Assembly: GCA_947467395.1 (NCBI GenBank)
Contig: CANIIC010000012.1
Location: 1-45,882 of the forward strand
DNA: 45,882 nucleotides
Source of the DNA: Bryobacterales bacterium
GTDB lineage: Bacteria; Acidobacteriota; Terriglobia; Bryobacterales; Bryobacteraceae
Direction of reading: 5' to 3'
The position numbers were made by a program, and so were the translations under genes. This document shows, piece by piece, positions 36,971 to 45,882 of this stretch (positions within the stretch are counted from its first letter, which is position 1; the number at the start of each line of letters is the position of its first letter). The notes beneath the pieces were generated by a model, which was given only the letters and a program-made list of their open reading frames with translations, was not told the origin of the DNA and did not search any database.

Positions 36971-38170
36971 TTGCTTCACGTCCAAAACGTCTCGAAGTCG
37001 TATCGCCTCTACCCCCGGCCGGTCGACCGCCTCTTCGAAGCGCTCCCCTTCAGCGGCCGTCGCGCGAGCAAGGAGTTCTGGGCCCTCCGCGACGTCAACC
37101 TCTCCGTCGAACGTGGCGAAGTGCTGGGCGTGGTCGGACCCAATGGGAGCGGCAAAAGCACACTGCTCCAGATCGTCAGCGGCATCCTGCAGCCGACGCG
37201 CGGTCGCGTCATCACCAAAGGCCGCATCGCCGCGTTGCTGGAACTCGGAGCTGGTTTCAATCCCGAATTTACAGGTCGCGAGAACGTGTTCCTAAACGGC
37301 GAGATCCTTGGGCTCTCGCGCGCCGAGATGGAGAAGGCGTTTCCTTCGGTGGAGAAATTCGCCGAGATCGGCAGCTTCATCGATCGCCCCGTGAAGGAAT
37401 ACTCGAGCGGCATGTACGTGCGGCTCGCGTTCGCCACGGCGATCCACGTTGACCCGGAAATCCTGATCGTCGACGAAGCGCTGGCGGTGGGCGACGCGAT
37501 CTTCGCGAATCGCTGCATCAAGAAGTTTGAAGAGCTGAAGCAACGCGGCGTGACCGTGCTGTTCGTCTCGCATGACCTCGGCCTAGTGAAGCGTCTGTGC
37601 GATCGTGCGGCGCTGATGGTGGATGGCCGGGTAGCCGCCTACGGCGCGCCTTCGGATGTCGTGAATCGCTACGTGGGTTTGGTGCTCGAACGGCAGGAAC
37701 GCGAGCAGGGAAGTGTCCCCGTGAATAGTGGCAGCTACCGTCACGGCGATGGCGCGAGCCGCGTGCTGGAGGCCGCATTGCTCAACGCCGCAGGCGAGAA
37801 GGCCACCACGGTCGAACCCGGCGATACGCTCACCATTCGCGTGCGGGCTCGCGCCGAGAAGGATCTGGAGAACCCTGTCGTCGGCGTGCTGATCCGCAAT
37901 CGCCTGGGTATCGATGTTTGGGGCACGAATACGCGCATCGAAGGTGTAGACCTCGGAGCGGTGAAGCAGGGTGAATCGTTTGAAGTGTCCTTCGGCTTCG
38001 ACTGCTCGCTCACCCGCCAGGACTACACACTGACGGTCGCGACGCAGTATCCGGAAGGCTACAGCCAGGACTGGCTCGACGACGCCATCGCGTTCAGCGT
38101 AGTCGACACGCGCGAGGTTGCTGGCCTCGCCAATTTCAAGACGAAAGTGGAGTGGCGGAAAATCGCATGA
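36971..38170 (+). CDS. ABC transporter ATP-binding protein, polysaccharide-export (Wzt-like) with C-terminal Wzt_C-like domain
   Basis: 'GVVGPNGSGKSTLLQIVSGILQPTRG', 'EYSSGMYVRLAFATAIHVDPEILIVDEALAVGDAIFANRC'; C-terminal beta-rich region. TTG start. Confidence 0.88.
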   Translation: MLHVQNVSKSYRLYPRPVDRLFEALPFSGRRASKEFWALRDVNLSVERGEVLGVVGPNGSGKSTLLQIVSGILQPTRGRVITKGRIAALLELGAGFNPEFTGRENVFLNGEILGLSRAEMEKAFPSVEKFAEIGSFIDRPVKEYSSGMYVRLAFATAIHVDPEILIVDEALAVGDAIFANRCIKKFEELKQRGVTVLFVSHDLGLVKRLCDRAALMVDGRVAAYGAPSDVVNRYVGLVLERQEREQGSVPVNSGSYRHGDGASRVLEAALLNAAGEKATTVEPGDTLTIRVRARAEKDLENPVVGVLIRNRLGIDVWGTNTRIEGVDLGAVKQGESFEVSFGFDCSLTRQDYTLTVATQYPEGYSQDWLDDAIAFSVVDTREVAGLANFKTKVEWRKIA

Positions 38171-39336
38171 GACTGACCGAAATTCAAGCAGCACTGCGCG
38201 AAGAAGGACTCGACGGCTGGTTATTCTTCGATCATCACCATCGCGATGAACTGTCCTATCGCGTGCTGCAGTTCACGCCCGGCTCCATGGTGACGCGCCG
38301 CTGGTTCTACTTCATTCCCGCCAACGGCGAACCGCGCGGCATGGCACACAAGATCGAACCCGAAACACTGAAGCCGCTACCGGGTGATGTGAAGCTGTAC
38401 GCGGGATGGGCGGAACTTGTCGATGGATTGCGGGGGTTACTCGGCGGGGCCAAGAAGGTCGCCATGCAGTATTCGCCCAACTGCGCCGTGCCGTATGTCG
38501 CGATGGTCGACGCGGGAACGGTCGAGCTAATCCGCGGTCTCGGTGTCGAAGTCGCGACGTCGGCCAACCTAATCCAATTCTTCGAATCGCGCTGGAACGC
38601 CACGCAGTTGGAAAATCATCTCGAAGCCGGCCGCCGCGTCGACAAGATCCGCGCCGAAGCCTTCGCGCGCATCACAGCCAAGCAACAGGCGAACGTCCGC
38701 GTCACCGAATGGGAGATGCAGCAGTTCATCCTGGCGCGCTTCAAAGACGAAGGCCTGTTCACTGATCACGGCCCGGACGTTGCGGTGAACGCCAACGCCT
38801 CGAACCCGCACTACAACCCGACGCAGGACGCGTGTTCCGAAATCCAGCGCGGCGATCTCGTACTGATCGACATGTGGGCCAAGCTCGACCAACCCGACGG
38901 CGTCTACTACGACATCACGTGGACCGGCTTCTGCGGCGAACAGGCTCCAGACAAGATCCGCAATGTGTTCACTATCGTGCGCGATGCGCGCGACGCCGCC
39001 ATCAACCGAGTCACGCAGGCCATCGCCGCGAAGGAGGCTCTATGCGGCTACCAAGTGGACGACGCGGCGCGCGAACACATCCGCAAGGCCGGCTTGGTCG
39101 ACTACTTCTTCCATCGCACGGGCCATTCCATCGGAGCTGAAGTGCACGGCACCGGCGCGAACATGGACAACCTCGAAACGCACGACGAACGCCGCGTGAT
39201 TCCTTGGACGTGCTTCTCGATTGAGCCCGGGATCTACCTGCCGGAGTTCGGCATTCGCAGTGAAATCGACATGTTTGTGGATGAGAGTAGCGCTCGGGTG
39301 ACGGGCGAAATCCAGAGGGAACTGGTCGTAATTTAA
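38167..39336 (+). CDS. M24 family Xaa-Pro-type peptidase
   Basis: 'GDLVLIDMWAKLDQPDGVYYDITWTGFCGE', 'HRTGHSIGAEVHGTGANMDNLETHDERRVIPWTCFSIEPGIYLPEFGIRSEID'; ATGA overlap with upstream gene. Confidence 0.9.
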   Translation: MRLTEIQAALREEGLDGWLFFDHHHRDELSYRVLQFTPGSMVTRRWFYFIPANGEPRGMAHKIEPETLKPLPGDVKLYAGWAELVDGLRGLLGGAKKVAMQYSPNCAVPYVAMVDAGTVELIRGLGVEVATSANLIQFFESRWNATQLENHLEAGRRVDKIRAEAFARITAKQQANVRVTEWEMQQFILARFKDEGLFTDHGPDVAVNANASNPHYNPTQDACSEIQRGDLVLIDMWAKLDQPDGVYYDITWTGFCGEQAPDKIRNVFTIVRDARDAAINRVTQAIAAKEALCGYQVDDAAREHIRKAGLVDYFFHRTGHSIGAEVHGTGANMDNLETHDERRVIPWTCFSIEPGIYLPEFGIRSEIDMFVDESSARVTGEIQRELVVI

Positions 39337-40055
39337 CGCTTGATCAGGATGACGGTGACGTTATCCGGGGCGCCATGCGCCCGAGCTGTCGCGATCAGGC
39401 GCTGCGCTTGTTGCTCCAGCGTTCCGCCGTTGGTCAGGATTTCGGTAATTTCTTGATCGCTGATCACGCCGTGCAGGCCATCGCTTGAAAGCAGGATCTC
39501 TGAATCGCCGTCCACATCCAGGGCGTAGCTGTTGATCTTCAACTGCGGAGACACGCCGATCGCCATCGTGAGCACGTGGCGCATGGGATGCGTCTTGAGA
39601 ATTTCCTCGGTCAGGCCCAGCTTGCGGCCAATCTCGTTTACCCAGGTCTGATCGTCGGTGATCTGCGTGAGCGCACCGTGCTCGAAGCGGTACGCGCGGC
39701 TGTCGCCCACACAGGCGATCAGCAACTGTCCTTCGGATTCTACGGCGGCCACCATCGTGGTCCCCATGCCTTCGAGCCGGGAGTCTTCCGTCGCAGCAGC
39801 CTTGATGCGGCGGTTGGCTTCATGGAACGCCGTGGTCAACTTGCCCGGGTTCATGCCCCCGTAGGAAGCTTCTTCGGCGACGATTTCGCGAAGCGTTTCG
39901 ACGGCCAGGTGCGAAGCCGTCTCGCCGGCCGCGGCTCCGCCCATCCCGTCGGCCACCACATACAGGCCGATTTCCGGCGCGCTGACGAAGGAGTCCTCGT
40001 TGTTCGCACGCACACACCCGGGATCGGAAGCTCCAAACGCCTGAAACATGTTCAC
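39333..40055 (-). CDS. PP2C-type Ser/Thr protein phosphatase
   Basis: 'SDPGCVRANNEDSFV', 'VVADGMGGAAAGETAS', 'IACVGDSRAYRF', 'LLSSDGLHGVISDQEI', 'GAPDNVTVILI'. Start GTG 40055 or ATG 40049. Confidence 0.94.
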   Translation of the reverse strand: MNMFQAFGASDPGCVRANNEDSFVSAPEIGLYVVADGMGGAAAGETASHLAVETLREIVAEEASYGGMNPGKLTTAFHEANRRIKAAATEDSRLEGMGTTMVAAVESEGQLLIACVGDSRAYRFEHGALTQITDDQTWVNEIGRKLGLTEEILKTHPMRHVLTMAIGVSPQLKINSYALDVDGDSEILLSSDGLHGVISDQEITEILTNGGTLEQQAQRLIATARAHGAPDNVTVILIKR

Positions 40056-40076
40056 TCGTTTTTGATTATAGCCCCG

Positions 40077-41276
40077 CTAGGGCTGTCCTTCTGTTCTCGC
40101 GGATAATGGCGGCCGGAAGTACGGCTCCTCGTAGGTCTCCTTGAACCGCTCCTGAGCTTCATATCGGGCGTCCGCAGGGTTTCCCTTGCGGAATCCCTCA
40201 TTCTTGAGCGACCGCCCTAGAAGCGACGTAGCCAAGGAGTCGGCCGGCTCACGTTCCAGCACAGCGCGGAAGCGCTCGGCGGCGGCCTCGAATTGTCCGG
40301 TCTTGAAGAGGATGTAGCCCAAGTTGAAGTGATAGTCCGGGTGGTTCGGGTTCAGGTCCAGAGCCTCGCGGAAGCTGGCCAAAGCATGCGTCTGATTGCG
40401 GCGGCTCTCGGCCACGCCCAGATTATTGAAAACCTCGGGCACCGGCAGCAGATCCTTGATGCGCTCGAATGCGGTCTGCGCGGCGAGATAGTCGCGCTGA
40501 TGAAACTTGGCAACGCCTAGGTAGAAACTGGCCTCGGCATAGTGCTGGTTGGTTGGCTGAATCCGATCCAGCCAATCCGCGGCGAGCCGATAGTTCTTGC
40601 GTGCCAGCTCAATCTTGCCCAGTTCCAGAATCGGGCGCGCAAAGCGAGGATCGTTGCGGACCGCCTGTTGATAGAACCGTTCCTTCTGCTCGTCGGGAGC
40701 GATCCAACCGCGAATGAAGGCTTCCTCAGCGGTCACGCGCACTTGGGGACGCAACGTGGCGGCCACAGTCTCGGCCGGCGCAACGCTGGGAGCCATCTCC
40801 GTGAGAGCGCGCCAGCCCAAATGCGCTTCGACCCGATCCAGTTCCGTGAGTGGCCCGCTTTCCTCGGGTAGATCCACCAACCTTGCGCGCGCCCGATCGG
40901 ACACCGTCGCCTGTACGGTCAACATGCCGCTCGAACTATCGAGCCTAAAAGTTCCGTAGATCACCTGGTCGGCGTTCATCGATTGGCCGAGCTTCAGCAC
41001 GGAGGCTCGCGTCAGTTCGGCGCTACGTCGCAAACGAAGATCGGTGAAGGCTTCCAGGATGTCGCTGCGGTCAATGGCCGGAAGTCCGCGCGACGCCAGA
41101 GTTTCCCGCAATGCCTCGGCGACGCTTTCCCCGATCCAATCGGCCCCTACGACAGGCGTGGCCGACACGTCGGTGAAGGGCAGTACCGCGACGCTTCCGG
41201 CGACCACGCTATCGGCGCGCAAAAGCCGTGCGCACAACAGCGCAGCAGAAATAGCGATGCCAGGTCGCAGGATCAT
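40077..41276 (-). CDS. TPR protein with N-terminal FlgO/CsgG-like domain, exported
   Basis: 'VAVLPFTDVSATPVVGADWIGESVAEALRETLASRG'; TPR-like repeats 'NHPDYHFNLGYILFKTGQFEAAAERFRAVLEREP'. Confidence 0.8.
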   Translation of the reverse strand: MILRPGIAISAALLCARLLRADSVVAGSVAVLPFTDVSATPVVGADWIGESVAEALRETLASRGLPAIDRSDILEAFTDLRLRRSAELTRASVLKLGQSMNADQVIYGTFRLDSSSGMLTVQATVSDRARARLVDLPEESGPLTELDRVEAHLGWRALTEMAPSVAPAETVAATLRPQVRVTAEEAFIRGWIAPDEQKERFYQQAVRNDPRFARPILELGKIELARKNYRLAADWLDRIQPTNQHYAEASFYLGVAKFHQRDYLAAQTAFERIKDLLPVPEVFNNLGVAESRRNQTHALASFREALDLNPNHPDYHFNLGYILFKTGQFEAAAERFRAVLEREPADSLATSLLGRSLKNEGFRKGNPADARYEAQERFKETYEEPYFRPPLSARTEGQP

Positions 41277-42196
41277 CGTGGAAGCAACAGTGTATCAACC
41301 TCTTGCTGGGCGGCGCGTTGGATGGCCGGGTCGTTGCCGAACCCAGGCAGCCAGTGAACCCGCGAGTCGCCACGGAGCCAGGTGCGCTGGCGCTTGGCAT
41401 ACTGGCGGGTCTCGATTTCAGTGGACTCGATGGCCGCCTCCAGCGTGATCTCGCCGCGCAGGTGGCCGAGCGCCTGTTTGTAGCCGATCGACTCGAACGG
41501 CTTCTCGTCCCCCGTCAAGCCGCTGGCAAGCAGCCCCCGAACCTCGTCGAGCAGCCCGGCCGCGAACATCTTGCGGCTACGCAGTGCGATGGCGCGGGCC
41601 AAGTCCTCCCTGGGCGGATTCAGCGCGAGTTGCAGCACCCGATACCCGGTGAGAGGCGCAGCCTCCGACGTCGATGGCATCGGCTCCCGCGTCACCAGCC
41701 GCACCTCTAAAGCCCGGACTAGTCGCTGGACGTCGCTGGGATGCAGCCGAGCCGCAGCCGACGGCTCCAGTCGGGTCAGCAGTCGGTGGAGGCTCCCCGG
41801 ACGCCGAGCCTCCCGAGCTTCCAGCCGCGCCCGAAGCACCTCATCCCGCGGAGGCAGGGCAGGGAGCCCATCGAGCAGAGCCCGGATATAGAAGCCCGTC
41901 CCGCCCACTACGATCGGCAATTTCCCGCGTCCGGCAATTTCGGCCACCGCCGCCCGGGCCAGCCGAGAATAATCGCCCGCCGAGTGAACCATTTTGGCGT
42001 CCAAGACGTCCAACAAGTGATGGGGGATGCCGTGGCGTTCGGCGGCCGGAGTTTTGGCCGTCCCGATGTCGAAACCCCGGTACAACTGGAGCGAGTCGCA
42101 GTTCACCAGCTCGCCCGAGTAGACCTGGGCCAGGTGAATGGCGAGATTGGACTTACCGGCTCCCGTGGGCCCGGCTACGATCAAAAGTGGATGCAC
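41273..42196 (-). CDS. miaA: tRNA dimethylallyltransferase
   Basis: 'LLIVAGPTGAGKSNLAIHLA', 'VNCDSLQLYRGFDIGTAKT', 'IVVGGTGFYIRALLDGL', 'ETRQYAKRQRTWLRGD'. GTG start. Confidence 0.95.
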   Translation of the reverse strand: MHPLLIVAGPTGAGKSNLAIHLAQVYSGELVNCDSLQLYRGFDIGTAKTPAAERHGIPHHLLDVLDAKMVHSAGDYSRLARAAVAEIAGRGKLPIVVGGTGFYIRALLDGLPALPPRDEVLRARLEAREARRPGSLHRLLTRLEPSAAARLHPSDVQRLVRALEVRLVTREPMPSTSEAAPLTGYRVLQLALNPPREDLARAIALRSRKMFAAGLLDEVRGLLASGLTGDEKPFESIGYKQALGHLRGEITLEAAIESTEIETRQYAKRQRTWLRGDSRVHWLPGFGNDPAIQRAAQQEVDTLLLPR

Positions 42197-42276
42197 CCAT
42201 CGCCCATCGTAGCGCGTATACTAGAGTTGCAAAGCGGCGCGAAGCGCAGAGCGAGGAAGCGAGAGCAGATCGGATC

Positions 42277-44283
42277 ATGAAGCGAATCCTCAAACAAGCA
42301 GGACTTCTGTTGTCGATCGGTGTGGTGAGTTGGGGGCAGAACGCCGCAGCGCCGGAAGATCACGGCTCGGCGTACTACAACTACACACTGGCTCATCTGT
42401 ACGCGAATCTGGCGGCAGAACAGATCAACGGCGGCGACTACATCAACCAGGCCATTGACGCCTACAAGGCGGCCATCGCGGCCGATCCGAAGTCGGCGGT
42501 CATGGTGGATGAGCTGTCGGATTTCTACGGCCAGGTGAACCGGCTGGCGCAAGCGCGCACCGAAGCCGAAGACGACATCAAGAAGAACCCGAACGATCTG
42601 GCCGCGCACCGCATGTTGTCGCGCATTTACCTGCGCATGATTTCAGATCCGCAGAGCCAGCGGATCGATCAGGCCATGTTGCGCCGCGCGATCGAGGAGT
42701 ATCAGAAGGTCACCGAGCTAGATCCGAAGGACGTGGGATCGCTGGTGTTCCTGGGCCGCTTGCAGCGCGCAGCGAACAACGTGGACGCCGCAGGCCGCGC
42801 TTTTGAGAAGGCCCTGGACGTGGATCCGGAAGACGAAGACGCACTGGTCGGTTTGGCGTCCGTTTATTCCGACAAGGGCGATGCGCAAGGCGCCGCAGAG
42901 TTGTTCCAGAAGGCCGCCGAAAAGAATCCGAACGCCGCGAGTTTTCAGCGTCTAGCTGCGACCTACGAGCAGATGCGCGAATTCGGGCTAGCGTCCGAGA
43001 CCATTCGCAAGGCGCTCGCATTGGATCCGATGAACGCGCCGGATCTGCGCAAGGCTCTGGCGCAGGACCTGCTGAACGCCAACGAGTTTGAAGAAGCAGT
43101 CGACGCCTACGAAGCCGTAGCAGCCGACGATGCCATGGATCCCGAGCCATGGCTGCGCATTTCGCAGTTGCAGCAGCAGTTGGGCAACATGGCCAAGGCC
43201 CGCACCGCGGCCGACAAGGCTAACGCAATTGACCCGGAAAATGTCGAGATCGCGTTCAACAACGTGACGCTGCTGCAGGCCGAGGGCAAGCCCAAGGACG
43301 CCATCGCCGCCTTGCGCAAGGTTCTCGAAGCCACCTCAAAACGGACCTACACCGCGCAGCAGCGCGGCAGTCGCATCGCGCTCCTGGAACGCCTGGCGGT
43401 CATGCAGCGGATGTTGGATCAGCCCGAAGATGCGGTCACCGCGTATCGCGAGATTCAACAGCTCGATCCGGCCACCGAAGCCCGCGTGTCCGCCGAAATC
43501 ATCGACAGCTATCGCGGTGGCAAGAAGTTCGCCGACGCGCAGCGTGAATCCGATGCCGCCATCAAGAAGTTCCCGAATGACCGCATGGTGCGCATCGCCA
43601 CGGCCTCGCTGAACGCCGACATGGGCAAGACCGACGTCGCCGTAGCCGACATCCGCAAGATGATGGACGGCACCGATGACCGCAGCCTGCTGCTGGTGAT
43701 CGCCGAACTGTATGAGAAGGGCCGCAAGTTCGAGGACGCCGGAAAGGCAATCGACGCCGCGGAAAAGTTGACCACCGAGCAACTCGACCAGATCAACATC
43801 TGGTTCATGCGTGGAGCCATGTACGAGAAGATGAAGAATCTTCCGCTGGCCGAAGCCGAGTTCCGCAAGGTGCTGGGCGTGATCCCGGAACACACAGCTA
43901 CGTTGAACTACCTGGGCTACATGCTGACGGATCGGAATGTCCGATTGAATGAGGCCCTGGGGTTGATCGAAAAAGCGATCGCCAAGGAACCGAACAACGG
44001 GGCCTACCTGGACAGCTTGGGTTGGATCTATTTCCGGATGGGCCGGTTCGCCGATGCTGAAAAACAGATCAAGCGCGCGGTCGAGTTGTCGCCCGGCGAT
44101 CCCACCATGTATGACCACTACGCCGATTCGCTGGCGCAGCAGAAGAAATACGCCGAGGCAGTTGCCTCATGGGAAGAATCTTTGAAGCAGTGGAATGCCA
44201 GTTCCCCGGCTGACAAGGATCAGTCTCAGATGGATAAGGTTCGCAGTAAGCTGGACCAGGCCCGCAAGCAACTGGCGCGATAG
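42277..44283 (+). CDS. TPR-repeat protein, exported
   Basis: Signal-like MKRILKQAGLLLSIGVVSWGQ; many TPR units. ORF-track start 41674 is an antisense extension into miaA. Confidence 0.9.
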   Translation: MKRILKQAGLLLSIGVVSWGQNAAAPEDHGSAYYNYTLAHLYANLAAEQINGGDYINQAIDAYKAAIAADPKSAVMVDELSDFYGQVNRLAQARTEAEDDIKKNPNDLAAHRMLSRIYLRMISDPQSQRIDQAMLRRAIEEYQKVTELDPKDVGSLVFLGRLQRAANNVDAAGRAFEKALDVDPEDEDALVGLASVYSDKGDAQGAAELFQKAAEKNPNAASFQRLAATYEQMREFGLASETIRKALALDPMNAPDLRKALAQDLLNANEFEEAVDAYEAVAADDAMDPEPWLRISQLQQQLGNMAKARTAADKANAIDPENVEIAFNNVTLLQAEGKPKDAIAALRKVLEATSKRTYTAQQRGSRIALLERLAVMQRMLDQPEDAVTAYREIQQLDPATEARVSAEIIDSYRGGKKFADAQRESDAAIKKFPNDRMVRIATASLNADMGKTDVAVADIRKMMDGTDDRSLLLVIAELYEKGRKFEDAGKAIDAAEKLTTEQLDQINIWFMRGAMYEKMKNLPLAEAEFRKVLGVIPEHTATLNYLGYMLTDRNVRLNEALGLIEKAIAKEPNNGAYLDSLGWIYFRMGRFADAEKQIKRAVELSPGDPTMYDHYADSLAQQKKYAEAVASWEESLKQWNASSPADKDQSQMDKVRSKLDQARKQLAR

Positions 44284-44342
44284 GCCTCCGGCTGGGTACT
44301 ATATAAGATTACGTCGCTAAACATTTAAGGAGTTGTGCTCAA

Positions 44343-44861
44343 ATGCGTTTTGTTCTGTCCGCAGTTGCTACGTGTGTTCTGGGTCTGATGTCGGTCGCGC
44401 CCGCGATGGCGCAGGCCAAGACGGGTGTCATCGATTTCCAGCGCGCGGTGGTGGAAACTGCCGAATTTAAGGCGGCCTACGCCCGGCTGGAAGCGCAGTA
44501 CAAGCCCAAGCAGGATGCTCTGGTCAAGGCCCAGCAGGAACTGCAAGACCTGGAAACCCAGATCCGCGCCAGCCAGGGCCAGTTGAGCCAGGCCGGCACC
44601 GCCGAACTGCAAGCCAAGGCCATGCGCAAGCAGACCCAGGTAGAACGCCTCCAGATGGACTTGCAGGAAGACTTCGAAGCGGATCGGGATCGCGCCCTGC
44701 AGTTGACCAGTACTCGCTTTGCGGACGTCCTGAAGAAGGTTGCCGAAGAAAAGCAGCTGGACCTGATTGTCGATACGACCGCCCTGCATTTCTCCAAGAC
44801 GACGCTCGACGTGACGGACGCCGCCATCGCCGCCTACAACGCGGCGCATCCCGCAAAGTAA
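44343..44861 (+). CDS. OmpH/Skp-family periplasmic chaperone
   Basis: Signal peptide MRFVLSAVATCVLGLMSVAPAMAQA; 'TGVIDFQRAVVETAEFKAAYARLEAQYKPKQDAL', coiled-coil centre; TAAGGAG ribosome-binding site. Confidence 0.88.
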   Translation: MRFVLSAVATCVLGLMSVAPAMAQAKTGVIDFQRAVVETAEFKAAYARLEAQYKPKQDALVKAQQELQDLETQIRASQGQLSQAGTAELQAKAMRKQTQVERLQMDLQEDFEADRDRALQLTSTRFADVLKKVAEEKQLDLIVDTTALHFSKTTLDVTDAAIAAYNAAHPAK

Positions 44862-44875
44862 TAGAGGTTCCGGCC

Positions 44876-45355
44876 ATGGCTACTGGCTACATGGAAGGTT
44901 ACGGTGCGGGCGAAGAAGCCCGCAACCGGATCATCAAACGGATTTTCTTCATTGGAGTGCCCGCGGTGCTGCTCGCCGTGGGCGCTTTTTTTTATTTCCG
45001 GACGTGGAGCCAGGAACGCGCCGTCAGCCGCTTCCTTGCGGCGCTCGAAGAAAAGAAGTTCGAAGAGGCGTACCAGATGTGGTGCACCCCGCAGAAACCC
45101 TGTCGGTATTACCCGATGGAGAAATTCCAGGAAGACTGGGCTCCCAACGGACATTACGGCAAACTCTCTGAGTTGAAGTTCGGTGCCGTGGACTACTGCC
45201 AGTCCGGCGTCGTATTCGAGATCGAGTACCCCAATGAGAAGCCCTTCGGCCTGTGGGTGGAGCGTTCCAACAACCTGATCAGCTTCGCGCCCGCCGAGCG
45301 CTGTCCCGGAAGGCACCTGCAGTTCGGGGCACTGTTCGAAAAGTTGTTCGGCTAG
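44876..45355 (+). CDS. Hypothetical single-TM protein
   Basis: 159-aa ORF with N-terminal TM 'RIFFIGVPAVLLAVGAFFYF'; follows the skp-like gene closely. Confidence 0.7.
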   Translation: MATGYMEGYGAGEEARNRIIKRIFFIGVPAVLLAVGAFFYFRTWSQERAVSRFLAALEEKKFEEAYQMWCTPQKPCRYYPMEKFQEDWAPNGHYGKLSELKFGAVDYCQSGVVFEIEYPNEKPFGLWVERSNNLISFAPAERCPGRHLQFGALFEKLFG

Positions 45356-45882
45356 AACCGCGTCAGTTCCACGACAATTCCTTGGAACCCGCTGCCATCG
45401 CGATTCGGGATCTGATAACCGAGCGAGAGCATCCAGCGCTCACTAAACTTGTAAACCACCCCAGGGATAGCGTAAACCAAGTCGTGTTTTCCTTGGAACC
45501 AATCCGCCTGGAACATCCACTTGTCCGTAATGGGCTGCTCTACGCCCGCCAGCGCGCCAAATTTACGAATGCCGAACAGGACACTGGTCCCATCGGTAAA
45601 GCCGCCTGTGATCCGCGTGCGCGTCTTGGGAACATCCGCCGATAACATCGCATAGAGCCAGTTGCCCTCGTGTGGGCTGTCTGGAAGGTTGTTGGCGCTG
45701 CGATCACGAAACTCGATCATGTCGCCCACCACCAAGCGCATGGGGAGCACTTTGTACGTCTTGCGAAGGGGCAGGCTGTATTTCAGTCCGACGCTGGGTG
45801 AGGATTGACCGAAGGCACCAGGCTCCACGTTGTACCAACTGGCGTCCAATTCGATGTTGTGACCGACGCCGTAGCCGAAGGA
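45352..45882 (-). CDS. Hypothetical protein, probable outer-membrane beta-barrel (5' end beyond window)
   Basis: Frame stays open to 45882 on the - strand (SFGYGVGHNIELDASWYN...); alternating beta-strand pattern ending 'GIVVELTRF'. Confidence 0.65.
   Translation of the reverse strand, partial: SFGYGVGHNIELDASWYNVEPGAFGQSSPSVGLKYSLPLRKTYKVLPMRLVVGDMIEFRDRSANNLPDSPHEGNWLYAMLSADVPKTRTRITGGFTDGTSVLFGIRKFGALAGVEQPITDKWMFQADWFQGKHDLVYAIPGVVYKFSERWMLSLGYQIPNRDGSGFQGIVVELTRF

Noticed and set aside
41674-42276. 201-codon N-terminal extension of the TPR protein ORF
   Set aside because: Antisense to miaA; a signal-peptide-like start at ATG 42277 is much more plausible.
43336-44118. 260-aa antisense ORF opposite the TPR protein
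   Set aside because: Antisense artefact of periodic GC-rich TPR codons.
1-45882. CRISPR arrays, rRNA, tRNA, IS elements, prophage
   Set aside because: No regularly spaced repeats, cloverleaf-like segments, transposase/integrase motifs or phage structural genes were seen by eye; tRNAscan-SE/Infernal would be needed to exclude small RNAs.

Overview
Gene-dense, high-GC bacterial chromosomal window with about 40 CDSs. Gene content and architecture (transmembrane Ser/Thr kinase with a PD40-type propeller, many TPR/PEGA proteins, small FtsX/YbbP-type permease) look like Acidobacteriota, but this is inference only. No rRNA, tRNA, CRISPR array, IS element or prophage was recognised by eye. Recognisable genes: cdaA, glmM, lpxC, polA, pheA, ubiX, miaA, plus a Skp/OmpH-like chaperone, a parvulin-type PPIase, a TgpA-like transglutaminase, an ECF sigma factor next to a Ser/Thr kinase, a PP2C phosphatase, a Wzt-like ABC ATPase, and several glycosyltransferases and MFS transporters. 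Main observations for follow-up: (1) a 38-aa ORF between cdaA and glmM, absent from the supplied ORF track, that looks like a CdaR/YbbR protein reduced to its N-terminal membrane anchor; (2) all nine convergent gene junctions have no intergenic space, five sharing a 4-nt reciprocal stop overlap; (3) a TACAAT-N6-start codon arrangement at four genes that predicts leaderless mRNAs; (4) a locus at 28.7-31.9 kb with a LexA/S24-like regulator that appears to lack the catalytic Lys, a 22-bp perfect palindrome, a Cys-rich secreted peptide, and a 14-bp-stem inverted repeat that overlaps the start codon of a polytopic membrane protein; (5) an ECF sigma factor/transmembrane kinase pair with no recognisable anti-sigma factor.
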